A model generated the notes under the pieces. The model was not told the DNA's origin and made no database searches. It was given only the letters and a program-made list of their open reading frames with translations. A DNA stretch of 64,000 nt from Pseudomonas sp. RSB 5.4 (GTDB lineage Bacteria; Pseudomonadota; Gammaproteobacteria; Pseudomonadales; Pseudomonadaceae). Positions 1-10,348 of this stretch are shown here, piece by piece (position 1 is the first letter of the stretch; every line of letters begins with the position of its first letter). The stretch is from positions 5,146,501 through 5,210,500 of the forward strand of contig NZ_CP146986.1 of the NCBI RefSeq assembly GCF_037126175.1, read 5' to 3'. The translations under genes were made by a program, and so were the position numbers.

Positions 1-1
1 G

Positions 2-1108
2 TCGGTGGGCGAAAGCATCGCTGCTGCGCCGATGATTCGCGCTTTGCTGCAACGTTATCCGCAGCTGCCGATCACCGTGACCTGCATGACCCCGACCGGA
101 TCGGAACGGATTCAGGCATTGTTCGCCAACGAGCCGCGTATCCAGCATTGCTATCTGCCCTATGACTTGCCGTGCGCAGCGGCGCGTTTTCTTGATCACG
201 CCAAACCGAAACTCGCGGTGATCATGGAAACCGAACTGTGGCCCAACCACATCCATCAGTGCGCCAAACGCGGGATCCCGGTGGCGCTGGCCAATGGTCG
301 ACTGTCCGAGCGCTCGGCCCGGGGTTATGGCCGTTTCAGCAAGCTGACCGCGCCGATGCTTGCGGAGATGAGTTTTTTTGCGGTGCAGACCGAGGCTGAA
401 GCCCAGCGCTTCCGTGATCTGGGCGCGCGCCCGCAGACGGTTGAAGTCACCGGTTCGATCAAGTTCGATCTGACCATCGACCCGCAACTGCTGCAACGTG
501 CCGCTGAGCTGCGCGGACAATGGCAAGCGCTGGAGCGCCCGGTATGGATCGCCGCCAGCACCCACGAAGGCGAAGACGAGGTCGTGCTCGACGCCCATCG
601 TCGGCTGCTGGCGAACTACCCGAATGCGCTGCTGATTCTGGTGCCGCGCCATCCCGAACGCTTCAACTCGGTGTTCGAGCTGTGCCAGCGTGAAGGCTTT
701 GCCACGGTGCGCCGTTCGAGTGGTGCCAATGTCGAGGCGAACACTTCAGTGCTGCTCGGCGACACCATGGGCGAGTTGCTGTTTCTCTACGCGTTGGCTG
801 ACAGCGCTTTCGTTGGCGGCAGCCTGGTGCCGAACGGTGGGCACAATCTGCTGGAGCCGGCTGCACTGGCCAAACCGGTGATCAGTGGCCCGCACCTGTT
901 CAACTTCCTCGACATCGCCGCGCAATTGCGCGAAGCCGGGGCGTTGGCCGAAGTGGATGATGCCGAAGGGCTGGCGGTGGCAGTGCAGCGCCTGTTCGAG
1001 TTGCCCCGCGATGCGCAACGCATGGCCGAGGCCGGGCTGGCGGTGATGCGCCGTAATCAGGGAGCGTTGCAGCGGTTGCTGGATGGGCTGGGCAGGTTGA
1101 TCAAATAG
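2..1108 (+). CDS. waaA: 3-deoxy-D-manno-octulosonic acid (Kdo) transferase, 5' end cut by window edge
   Basis: WaaA (KdtA, family GT30) transfers Kdo from CMP-Kdo to lipid A precursor at the cytoplasmic face of the inner membrane, early in lipopolysaccharide core assembly. The reading frame is already open at base 2 and begins with S-V-G-E-S. In this family that motif is normally near residue 60 and its Glu is the proposed catalytic base, so roughly 55-60 N-terminal residues, including the membrane anchor, lie outside the window. The rest shows the GT-B double Rossmann layout, with METELWPN in the N-terminal half and HEGEDE and the GGHNLLEP nucleotide-sugar motif in the C-terminal half. The gene ends at a TAG and converges on tolC across a paired REP element. 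Identification is secure; the missing 5' end is only a window effect. Confidence 0.95.
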   Translation, partial: SVGESIAAAPMIRALLQRYPQLPITVTCMTPTGSERIQALFANEPRIQHCYLPYDLPCAAARFLDHAKPKLAVIMETELWPNHIHQCAKRGIPVALANGRLSERSARGYGRFSKLTAPMLAEMSFFAVQTEAEAQRFRDLGARPQTVEVTGSIKFDLTIDPQLLQRAAELRGQWQALERPVWIAASTHEGEDEVVLDAHRRLLANYPNALLILVPRHPERFNSVFELCQREGFATVRRSSGANVEANTSVLLGDTMGELLFLYALADSAFVGGSLVPNGGHNLLEPAALAKPVISGPHLFNFLDIAAQLREAGALAEVDDAEGLAVAVQRLFELPRDAQRMAEAGLAVMRRNQGALQRLLDGLGRLIK

Positions 1109-1125
1109 TCGCTTGGAACATTTAT

Positions 1126-1260
1126 TGTGGCGAGGGGATTCATCCCCGATCGGCTGCGCAGCAGTCGTTAACCCTGCTTGCCATATCTGACTGAGTCACC
1201 GCGGTGAATGGTTTTGGGGCTGCTACGCACCCCATCGGGGATAAATCCCCTCGCCACAGG
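1126..1260. repeat. Paired inverted REP-type repeat (family B) between waaA and tolC
   Basis: Two imperfect inverted arms, about 1126-1150 (tgtggcgaggggattcatcc) and 1235-1260, face each other around a 90-base spacer. The outer sequence tgtggcgagggg is shared with the pair at 59628-59717. The element fills the gap between two convergent genes and could act as a bidirectional terminator or mRNA-stabilising hairpin; that role is inferred. Confidence 0.85.
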
Positions 1261-1275
1261 GGATTTCCAGATTGT

Positions 1276-2709
1276 TTACGGGCGCGCCTTGAGCTGTGCT
1301 TCGGCTGCCTTGGCCAGATCCGGCGGGAGGAAGTCCTTGTCCGGGTTGTAGTCGGGCTTCAGATAGCGCGCCAGGTCCTGCAAGTCACCCGGATTCAACG
1401 TTCCCGCTGCCTGCTTCAAACGCAGGTTGTCGAGGATGTAGTCGTAGCGGGTGTTGTTGTAGTTGCGCACCGAGGTGTACAGCTGACGCTGCGCATCGAG
1501 CACGTCGACGATGTTGCGCGTACCGACCTGATAACCGATTTCCGTGGCTTCCACCGCACTCTGGTTGGAGATGATCGACTGGCGGCGCGCCTGCACCTGC
1601 TCGACATCGGTGTTCACCGCGCGATGCAGGTTGCGGGTGTTTTCCACCACTTGCCGGCGCAGGGATTCACGCTGTTGCTCACTCTGATCCAGCTGCGCAT
1701 AGGACTGGCGCACTTGCGAGCTGGTCAGCCCGCCGCTGTAGATCGGAATGTTCAGTTGCAGGGCCAGGGTGCTTTGCTCGACGTTGCCACCGTACGGAGT
1801 ACCGAAGGCGTTCGGGTTGGCGAAGCCGAGGGCGTCGTTGTCACCCTTTTCGTATTTGGCCACGGCATCGAGGGTCGGCAGGTGACCGGCCTTGCGCTGT
1901 TTGAGGGTCTGTTCGGCGGAGCTGACCGCAAAGTTGCTCGCCAGCAGATTGAGGTTCTGTTTGCCTGCGGTGTCGACCCAGGCCTTGGCGTCGTTTGGCG
2001 TCGGCGGCAGGATCGGCAGTGTGTGGACGATGCCCTGAATCGAGTTGTACTGACGGTTGGTCAGGGTGATCAGCGCTTCGAACGCATCGTCAACCTGACG
2101 CTGCGCAACGATGCGGTTGGCGCGCGCGGTGTCGTAACTGGCCTGCGATTGCAGGACATCGGTCTTGTCCGACAGGCCGACATCGAAACGCTCGTTGGAC
2201 TGATCGAGCTGACGCTTGAACGCGGCCTCTTCAGCCTTGGTCGAAGCCAGGTTGTCCTGACTGCGCAGCACGTTGAAGTAGCTTTCGGCCGATTGCAGGA
2301 TCAGGTTCTGCTCGGTGGCCGAGAGTTGCAGGGCGGCCTGTTCGTTGACGTCCTTGGCGGCCTGGTACTGGAACCAGCGATCAGCGCGGAACAATGGCTG
2401 GGCCAGGGTCGCCTGATAGGAATGCGCGCTGCGATTGGCAATGGCCGAAGGCTGGTCGATCGAGGTGCGCACGTCCGCCACTTCGGCGCCACCAGACAAG
2501 TTGGGCAGCAAGCCGGCGCGGGCCTGTGGCACCACTTCTTTCTGTGCACCGTACTGGGCGCGGGCGGCGGCCAGATCGGCGTTGTTGTCGACCGCTTCCT
2601 GATAGACGCTGACCAGATCGGTCTTGGTCGACAAGGGCGCTTCTGCTGCCCAGGCCATTGCGTTGGACGCACAAGACACGGCAAGAGCCAGTGAAAGTTT
2701 GCGCAGCAT
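1276..2709 (-). CDS. tolC: TolC family outer membrane efflux protein
   Basis: This encodes a TolC-type trimeric outer-membrane channel, the exit duct for type I secretion and tripartite efflux pumps. The product is 477 aa. It starts MLRKLSLALAVSCASN and has a clear Sec signal peptide cleaved around residue 21 (AMAWA), followed by the two tandem outer-membrane-efflux repeats, each rich in long Q/A/L heptads (coiled-coil alpha-barrel) with NIPIYSGG-type strand regions. I chose the ATG at 2709 because the signal peptide begins there; an upstream in-frame extension to 2865 is R-rich and has no export character. It converges on waaA and diverges from the riboswitch-controlled thiC. No pump or adaptor genes are adjacent, as expected for a shared TolC. 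Confidence 0.92.
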   Translation of the reverse strand: MLRKLSLALAVSCASNAMAWAAEAPLSTKTDLVSVYQEAVDNNADLAAARAQYGAQKEVVPQARAGLLPNLSGGAEVADVRTSIDQPSAIANRSAHSYQATLAQPLFRADRWFQYQAAKDVNEQAALQLSATEQNLILQSAESYFNVLRSQDNLASTKAEEAAFKRQLDQSNERFDVGLSDKTDVLQSQASYDTARANRIVAQRQVDDAFEALITLTNRQYNSIQGIVHTLPILPPTPNDAKAWVDTAGKQNLNLLASNFAVSSAEQTLKQRKAGHLPTLDAVAKYEKGDNDALGFANPNAFGTPYGGNVEQSTLALQLNIPIYSGGLTSSQVRQSYAQLDQSEQQRESLRRQVVENTRNLHRAVNTDVEQVQARRQSIISNQSAVEATEIGYQVGTRNIVDVLDAQRQLYTSVRNYNNTRYDYILDNLRLKQAAGTLNPGDLQDLARYLKPDYNPDKDFLPPDLAKAAEAQLKARP

Positions 2710-2881
2710 GAGGCGATCCCTAGCAAAAAATATTATGAAAATAATGTGCGCGCCAAGGCTACGGCGCGGCCCCCGCAGCGTCAAGGCGCGCAAGGCACAG
2801 CGAGTGTAGTTGTGCAAACGTGCGGCAACAATCCTGCAAGTCCCGCTAATTACGCCATTCATCAAGGTGTTTGCTGCGGTG

Positions 2882-2911
2882 TTGGCGTTCTTTGCCGGTT
2901 GTGTCTAGACT
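2882..2911 (+). promoter_or_regulatory. Candidate sigma70 promoter for thiC
   Basis: TTGGCG (2882-2887), an 18-base spacer and TAGACT (2906-2911). Transcription would start near 2918, just before the first base of the TPP riboswitch P1 stem, which supports the placement. The boxes themselves are only moderate matches. Confidence 0.5.
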
Positions 2912-2918
2912 GGCCGGG

Positions 2919-5056
<2,138 letters not shown>

Positions 5057-5090
5057 TCTGACCTGAAGTCTGCGGTGTCTGTGCTGGCCT

Positions 5091-5185
5091 CTTCGCGAGC
5101 AAGCCCGCTCCCACATTTGAATCCAGCTGTTCACGAAACTTGTGTTCACAGGCGATCCAGTGTGGGAGCGGGCTTGCTCGCGAAG
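5091..5185. repeat. Paired inverted REP repeat (family A) between thiC and cytX
   Basis: Arm 1 (5091-5115) cttcgcgagcaagcccgctc plus ccaca and arm 2 (5161-5185) are exact reverse complements over 25 bases. This is the commonest repeat in the window (seven pairs). Confidence 0.93.
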
Positions 5186-5243
5186 GCGTCAGAACAGGCG
5201 CCAAGGATCTCAATGACAAAAATACTCCTCCGAGATAACACCC

Positions 5244-6536
5244 TTGAGCATTCAACCCAGCACTTATTCCCCCGACCTCGCCGTCCCCGCCGACAAGCGG
5301 GTATTCGGCGGTCGCGATCTGTTTTCCCTGTGGTTTTCCCTCGGCATCGGCCTGATGGTGTTGCAGACCGGTGCCTTGCTGGCGCCCGGTCTGGGCCTGT
5401 CGGGTTCGTTGCTGGCGATTTTTCTCGGCACCCTGGTCGGCGTGCTATTGCTGGCAGCAGTCGGGGTGATCGGCAGCGACACCGGCCTGTCGTCGATGGC
5501 CGCGCTGAAACTCAGCCTCGGCAGCAAAGGCGCGGGCCTGCCGGCGCTGCTCAACCTGCTGCAACTGATCGGTTGGGGCTCGTTCGAAATCATCGTCATG
5601 CGTGACGCCGCCAGCCTGCTTGGCACCCGTGCGTTCAGCGAAGGTTCGCTGTGGGCCAGCCCGATGCTCTGGACCTTGTGCTTTGGTGCGCTGGCGACCC
5701 TGCTCGCCGTCAGCGGGCCGCTGACGTTCGTGCGCAAGATCCTGCGCAAATGGGGCATCTGGCTGATCCTCGCGGCCTGCATCTGGCTGACCTGGAACCT
5801 GTTTGCCAAGGCCGATCTGGCTGCGCTTTGGGCGCGTACCGGGGACGGTTCGATGCCCTTCGCCGTGGGCTTCGACATTGCCATCGCGATGCCGCTGTCG
5901 TGGCTGCCGCTGATCGCCGACTACTCGCGTTTCGGCAAGCGCGCGAAGAACGTATTTGGCGGCACCGCCATCGGATTCTTCATCGGCAATTTCTGGTTGA
6001 TGAGCCTCGGCGTGGCCTACACCCTGGCGTTCGCGCCGAGCGGTGAAGTCAACGCGTTGCTGTTGGCTTTGGCCGGTGCTGGCCTGGGGATTCCGCTGTT
6101 GCTGATTCTGTTGGACGAGTCGGAAAACGCCTTCGCCGACATTCACTCGGCGGCGGTGTCGAGCGGGATTCTGTTGCGTTTGAAAGTCGAGCATCTGGCC
6201 TTGGCCATCGGCGTGCTCTGCACCCTGATCGCGCTGCTGGCGCCACTGGCGCAGTACCAGAACTTCCTGCTGCTGATCGGTTCGGTGTTCGCGCCGCTGT
6301 TCGGCGTGGTGCTGGTCGATCACTTCATCCTGCGCAAGCGCCGGGGCCAGGTCGCTGCGGCCGCGTTGCGCTGGCCGGCGCTGTTGGCGTGGCTGGGCGG
6401 TATCAGCACCTACCACTTGCTGGCGAATCTGTATCCGGATGTCGGCGCGACCCTGCCGGCGCTGGTGCTGGCAGGGCTGCTACAGTTGGTGCTCGGCCGA
6501 GCCTTCAGCTACGGCCCGGAAACAGCTCGGGTTTGA
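5244..6536 (+). CDS. cytX: NCS1-family transporter, probable hydroxymethylpyrimidine permease CytX
   Basis: This is a 430-aa polytopic inner-membrane protein of the nucleobase:cation symporter-1 (cytosine permease) family. About 12 hydrophobic segments run from residue 25 (FSLWFSLGIGLMVLQTGALL) to the C terminus, with the family's conserved IGWGSFE in the third helix region and SWLPLIADYSRF in the middle. The position after riboswitch-controlled thiC identifies it as CytX, a predicted importer of hydroxymethylpyrimidine for thiamin salvage; this assignment rests on context rather than on a substrate motif. The start is a TTG at 5244 with a weak upstream purine stretch. I found no in-frame ATG nearby, so the start is less certain. 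Its last 32 bases overlap the convergent lipoprotein gene. Confidence 0.85.
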   Translation: MSIQPSTYSPDLAVPADKRVFGGRDLFSLWFSLGIGLMVLQTGALLAPGLGLSGSLLAIFLGTLVGVLLLAAVGVIGSDTGLSSMAALKLSLGSKGAGLPALLNLLQLIGWGSFEIIVMRDAASLLGTRAFSEGSLWASPMLWTLCFGALATLLAVSGPLTFVRKILRKWGIWLILAACIWLTWNLFAKADLAALWARTGDGSMPFAVGFDIAIAMPLSWLPLIADYSRFGKRAKNVFGGTAIGFFIGNFWLMSLGVAYTLAFAPSGEVNALLLALAGAGLGIPLLLILLDESENAFADIHSAAVSSGILLRLKVEHLALAIGVLCTLIALLAPLAQYQNFLLLIGSVFAPLFGVVLVDHFILRKRRGQVAAAALRWPALLAWLGGISTYHLLANLYPDVGATLPALVLAGLLQLVLGRAFSYGPETARV

Positions 6537-7251
6537 GAATGCCGTTCAGGCGCGAGTAAGGGATCGTCATTTCGATCAGGCCCAGCGCATAAGGCGCGAT
6601 GGTGCTCACGTTGTACTTGAGCACCACGCCGCCGGTTGTCAGGGCCACGTTCGGGGTTTTCACGAATGGCCAATTCTTTACGAATTCCGGTTCCTGATCG
6701 AGCCTGGTGTTGATCAGCCAGCTGTTGTGCACTACCTGTGCGGCTTTCCAGAACATTTCTTCCTGACCCGGCAGCAACATGTCCGACAGGCTCAGCACTT
6801 TGTGCTGCTGACGCGAATAGTTGATGAAGCCGCGCCCCGGTGTGTCATGAGCGCCACCGGTGTCGAGGTAGCTCGACAACTCGATGATCACCAAGCCGTC
6901 ATGCTGCTCACGTACCTTGGCCTGCAAATAGCTGCCGTAGTGTGGGTCGGCGGTGCGCAGGAACTGATCACGATAGGCGGCCAGCGTTGGTGCCACCGGC
7001 GCATTTGGCTCGCTGCGGGTCATTTGCAGCAGACGCTTTTCAATGATGCCATCCAGTGCCGGCTCAGCCGGGAAGCGCAGGGTATCGATGTTTACCAGTG
7101 GGCAGTCCGGGCCGGAACAGCCGGGTTTCAGGGTTTCCGACGCATCGCGGGTGGTTTCCAGCGGCGTGCGGTAGCTGGGCTGGAACAGGCTCGAGCATGC
7201 GCCAAGAGTCAGGGCGATGGCGGCCACGGAGGCAATTTTGAAGAGCGACAT
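6505..7251 (-). CDS. RsiV-like DUF3298 lipoprotein
   Basis: The 248-aa precursor has a lipoprotein signal peptide: a hydrophobic run and lipobox L-G-A-C with Cys19 as the lipidation site. The mature part matches the DUF3298/RsiV type, with YLDTGGAHDTPGR and an FINYSRQQHKVLSLSDML strand typical of that fold (in Bacillus RsiV this fold binds lysozyme). No anti-sigma domain or transmembrane segment follows, so a role as a signalling anti-sigma factor is not supported; a periplasmic envelope or lysozyme-binding role is conceivable. The start at 7251 gives the signal peptide; a 10-codon upstream extension is possible. Its 3' end overlaps cytX by 32 bases tail to tail. Confidence 0.82.
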   Translation of the reverse strand: MSLFKIASVAAIALTLGACSSLFQPSYRTPLETTRDASETLKPGCSGPDCPLVNIDTLRFPAEPALDGIIEKRLLQMTRSEPNAPVAPTLAAYRDQFLRTADPHYGSYLQAKVREQHDGLVIIELSSYLDTGGAHDTPGRGFINYSRQQHKVLSLSDMLLPGQEEMFWKAAQVVHNSWLINTRLDQEPEFVKNWPFVKTPNVALTTGGVVLKYNVSTIAPYALGLIEMTIPYSRLNGILKPELFPGRS

Positions 7252-7479
7252 GGGCGTCCTTTGTGAAACAGAGGAAGGCAAAAAGTTATCCGCTTCGACT
7301 CTCGTCGAGGCAGTCAGTTCGCCACTAAGCTAATTAGAGTGGGTTTCGCCTCCACCGTCCATCCCGCTGACGGTAAAGGGGCTGCATCAATCATCGCGGG
7401 CGCGTTAGGATGGCGCGAAGTCGAGGTTGCCGGTCACCCAAAGCAACCTCGAATCGGATTTGCAGTAGAGAGGATGCTC

Positions 7480-8097
7480 ATGACTGATTTTGCCAACGCC
7501 ACTCCGGCCACCGTCGATGTTGTAAAGCGCGAGCGCTGCTACGAGGGCTTCTACAAGCTCGACCGTTTGCACCTGCGCCATGAGCTGTTCGCCGGCGGCA
7601 TGAGCCGCGAGATCAACCGCGAAGTCTTCGTGCGTCACGATGCCGTGTGCCTGCTGCCCTACGATCCGCAGCGCGATGAAGTGGTGCTGCTCGAGCAGTT
7701 TCGCGTCGGCGCCATGGGCAAGACCGACAACCCGTGGCTGGTCGAACTGGTCGCCGGTCTGATCGACAAGGCTGAAGTGCCGGAAGAAGTTGCTCACCGC
7801 GAGGCGCAGGAGGAAGCTGGACTGGACATCAAGTCCTTGTGGCCGATGACCAAGTATTTTCCGTCGCCGGGCGGCAGCAATGAATTCGTGCATTTGTACC
7901 TGGGGCACTGCAGCACCGACGGCGTGGGCGGCCTGCATGGGCTGGAGGAAGAAGCAGAAGATATCCGCGTCACGGTCTGGGCGTTCGAAGATGCCTTGCA
8001 GGCCGTCCGTGACGGACGCATTGCCAACGCGGCGAGCATCATCGCCTTGCAATGGCTGGCGCTGAACCGCGCCGAAGTGAGGGGGTTATGGTCGTAA
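7480..8097 (+). CDS. nudF: ADP-ribose pyrophosphatase (Nudix hydrolase NudF)
   Basis: The enzyme hydrolyses ADP-ribose to AMP and ribose-5-phosphate, clearing a reactive NAD breakdown product. The product is 205 aa. A full Nudix box spans residues 93-115 (G-x5-E-x7-REAQEEAGL), followed by the PSPGGSNEF loop and the late EEEAEDI glutamates typical of the ADP-ribose subfamily. The ATG at 7480 has a GAGAGG ribosome site 6-7 bases upstream and gives the usual MTDF start; another ATG at 7474 is too close to that site. The order nudF-yqiB-cpdA-yqiA-parE is the same as in E. coli. Confidence 0.95.
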   Translation: MTDFANATPATVDVVKRERCYEGFYKLDRLHLRHELFAGGMSREINREVFVRHDAVCLLPYDPQRDEVVLLEQFRVGAMGKTDNPWLVELVAGLIDKAEVPEEVAHREAQEEAGLDIKSLWPMTKYFPSPGGSNEFVHLYLGHCSTDGVGGLHGLEEEAEDIRVTVWAFEDALQAVRDGRIANAASIIALQWLALNRAEVRGLWS

Positions 8098-8540
8098 ACA
8101 AGCTGCGCGATCGTTATCGAGTCGACCTCGCGGGGCTGCAAGCCGCCTGCGAGGCCAACTACGCGCGCCTGATGCGACTGGTGCCGGACATGCGCAACGA
8201 ACCCGAGGCGCGGCGCATCGCCGTGACCCAGGGCGAGCAGATGCTCGGCGTGCTGGCCCTCGAAGTGCTGCAGACCTGTCCTTACACCACCACCTTGCAG
8301 GTGCGTCAGGAACACAGTCTGCCGTGGCTGCCGGTGCCGCAGCTGGAAGTGCAGGTCTACCACGACGCGCGCATGGCCGAGGTCATCAGCGCTGAACATG
8401 CACGACGCTTTCGCGGCATCTATCCTTACCCGAACGCCGCGATGCATCAGCCGGATGAAAAGGCCCAGCTCAATCTGTTCCTGGGGGAATGGCTGAGCCA
8501 TTGTCTGGCCCTGGGGCACGAGTACGAAGTCGTACGCTAG
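8088..8540 (+). CDS. yqiB: DUF1249 protein YqiB
   Basis: This is a 150-aa soluble protein of the DUF1249 (YqiB) family, whose function is not known. The start ATG at 8088 overlaps the nudF stop by 10 bases, which indicates translational coupling. The conserved C-terminal YPYPNAAMHQPDEKAQLNLFLGEWL region (a family signature, given here by its ends at residues 112-136) is intact. Nothing in the sequence shows catalysis: no signal peptide, no metal motif. Its constant place between nudF and cpdA suggests a housekeeping role linked to nucleotide turnover, but this is inference. Confidence 0.9.
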   Translation: MVVNKLRDRYRVDLAGLQAACEANYARLMRLVPDMRNEPEARRIAVTQGEQMLGVLALEVLQTCPYTTTLQVRQEHSLPWLPVPQLEVQVYHDARMAEVISAEHARRFRGIYPYPNAAMHQPDEKAQLNLFLGEWLSHCLALGHEYEVVR

Positions 8541-8639
8541 TTGTGAACTGCGTCCGGTTCGTCGGTTTCCTCTTTGTGTCATCCCCCAGCATAATTGCGC
8601 CACTCAACCGATTCCGTGCTTTTGCCCTGGGAGAACGCC

Positions 8640-9455
8640 TTGCCGAGCGTATCCACATTGACCACCGCCGATCCGGCGTTGCTGGTGCAGTTATCCGACA
8701 GTCATCTGTTCGCCGAGGCGGACGGCACGCTGCTGGGCATGAATACCCGCGAAAGCCTGCAAAAAGTCATCGAGCTGGCGCTGGGTCAGCAGCCACGGAT
8801 TGATCTGCTGCTGGCCACGGGGGATATTTCCCAGGACGGCACTCTGGAGTCGTATCGACAGTTTCGTGACCTGACGCGGCAGATCAGTGCGCCGGCGCGC
8901 TGGATTCCCGGCAATCACGATGAGCCGCGAATCATGGCCGAGGCCGCGGAGCAAAGCGCATTGCTGGAATCGGTGGTGGACATCGGTAACTGGCGGGTGA
9001 CCTTGCTCGATTCGGCGGTGCCGGGTTCTGTGCCGGGTTATCTGCAGGACGATCAGTTGCAGCTGCTCGCACGCTCGCTGAGCGAAGCCCCGCAGCGCCA
9101 TCATCTGGTGTGTTTCCACCATCATCCGGTGCCGATCGGTTGCGCGTGGGCGGAGCCGATCGGCTTGCGTAACCCGGAAGCGTTTTTCGCGGTGCTGGAT
9201 CGTTTTCCGCAGGCCCGCGCAGTGCTGTGGGGGCATGTGCATCAGGAATTCGACCGCGAGCGCAACGGCGTTCGGCTGATGGCTTCGCCTTCGACCTGCA
9301 TTCAGTTCGAACCGGGGAGTGAAGACTTCAAGGTGGGCGAGCAGGCGCCGGGATATCGCTGGTTGCGGCTGTTGCCGGATGGACGGCTGGAAACCGGCGT
9401 CGAGCGCGTTACCGACTTCGAATTCACCGTCGATTACGGCTCCGAAGGCTACTGA
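8640..9455 (+). CDS. cpdA: 3',5'-cyclic-AMP phosphodiesterase CpdA
   Basis: CpdA hydrolyses cAMP and so sets the level of the Vfr/CRP co-activator. The 271-aa product shows the calcineurin-type metallophosphatase signature in order: D-S-H, G-D-I-S-Q-D-G, G-N-H-D, H-H-H-P and G-H-V-H, which hold the dinuclear metal site. I chose the TTG at 8640 because a GGGAGA ribosome site lies just upstream and the product then has the length known for Pseudomonas CpdA; another TTG at 8595 would add 15 residues. The gene is preceded by only 100 bases after yqiB, so it may be co-transcribed. Confidence 0.95.
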   Translation: MPSVSTLTTADPALLVQLSDSHLFAEADGTLLGMNTRESLQKVIELALGQQPRIDLLLATGDISQDGTLESYRQFRDLTRQISAPARWIPGNHDEPRIMAEAAEQSALLESVVDIGNWRVTLLDSAVPGSVPGYLQDDQLQLLARSLSEAPQRHHLVCFHHHPVPIGCAWAEPIGLRNPEAFFAVLDRFPQARAVLWGHVHQEFDRERNGVRLMASPSTCIQFEPGSEDFKVGEQAPGYRWLRLLPDGRLETGVERVTDFEFTVDYGSEGY

Positions 9456-9465
9456 TTTCGATCAA

Positions 9466-9648
9466 GAGCCCCTCACCCCAGCCCTCTCCCGGAGGGAGAG
9501 GGAGCTGACCGAGGTGTCTGGCGTTATCCATCGACCTGAAAGAATGTGTCGATTATGGATTCGCTGAAACTCGCTCAAGTCGGTGTAGCTCTTGAATATC
9601 CCCCATTCAGTCCCCTCTCCCTCCGGGAGAGGGCTAGGGTGAGGGGCT
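9466..9648. repeat. Paired inverted repeat (family C) between cpdA and yqiA
   Basis: Arm 1 (about 9466-9503, cccctcaccccagccctctc then ccggagggagaggg) and arm 2 (about 9612-9648) are long near-perfect reverse complements around a 108-base spacer. Each arm also has its own small hairpin (ctctcccggagggagag). This family differs in sequence from the cttcgcgagcaagc elements. Confidence 0.88.
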
Positions 9649-9696
9649 TTCTCCCTGTAAACTCCGCTATCTTTCGCCGACACCCAGGGAGCTCAA

Positions 9697-10305
9697 ATGT
9701 CCGGTTCGATCCTCTATATCCACGGTTTCAACAGCGCCCCGGCTTCGAAAAAGGCCTGTCAGCTGGTCGAGGTAATGGAGCGGCTGGGTTTGAGCGACCA
9801 ATTGCGTGTCCCGGCGCTGCATCACCACCCGCGTGAAGCCATCGGTCAGTTGCAGCAGGCGATTGCCGAGCTGGGCCGGCCGTTGCTGGTGGGAAGCTCG
9901 CTCGGCGGCTACTATGCGACTCACCTGGCTGAGCGCCACGGCTTGAAAGCCCTGCTGGTCAACCCGGCGGTCAGCCCGCACCGGATGTTCGACGGATACC
10001 TGGGCACGCAGAAAAACCTGTATACCGATGAGACCTGGGAATTGACCCGCGACCATGTGACGGCCCTGGCCGAGCTGGAAGTGCCGGCGCCCGTGGATGC
10101 ACAGCGTTATCAGGTATGGTTGCAGACCGGCGATGAAACACTGGATTATCGCCTCGCCCAGCAGTATTACCGGGCCTGTGCTCTGCGCATTCAGGCCGGC
10201 GGCGACCATGGTTTCCAGGGGTTTGCCGGGCAATTGCCGGCGTTGCTGAGTTTTGCCGGCATTGGCGCCGATTTGTATCAGGCAATCGATTTCACCGCAC
10301 TGTGA
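9697..10305 (+). CDS. yqiA: YqiA-type alpha/beta hydrolase (esterase)
   Basis: This is a 202-aa cytoplasmic alpha/beta-fold hydrolase of the YqiA/YcfP family, which shows esterase activity in E. coli; its natural substrate is unknown. The N-terminal strand YIHGFNS supplies the oxyanion region. The nucleophile elbow G-S-S-L-G places Ser68 as nucleophile, TGDETLDY supplies the acid and GGDHGF the histidine. The ATG follows a GGGAG ribosome site at about 9687. The gene lies directly upstream of parE, 43 bases away, as in E. coli. Confidence 0.9.
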   Translation: MSGSILYIHGFNSAPASKKACQLVEVMERLGLSDQLRVPALHHHPREAIGQLQQAIAELGRPLLVGSSLGGYYATHLAERHGLKALLVNPAVSPHRMFDGYLGTQKNLYTDETWELTRDHVTALAELEVPAPVDAQRYQVWLQTGDETLDYRLAQQYYRACALRIQAGGDHGFQGFAGQLPALLSFAGIGADLYQAIDFTAL

Positions 10306-10348
10306 AGTCTTGCCCCTTTTTCATTTGAATCACTGACGACGAGACCCT

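Noticed and set aside
1204..2694. Plus-strand open frame of nearly 500 codons opposite tolC
   Set aside because: Shadow of tolC on the other strand; no family resemblance and it starts inside the REP element.
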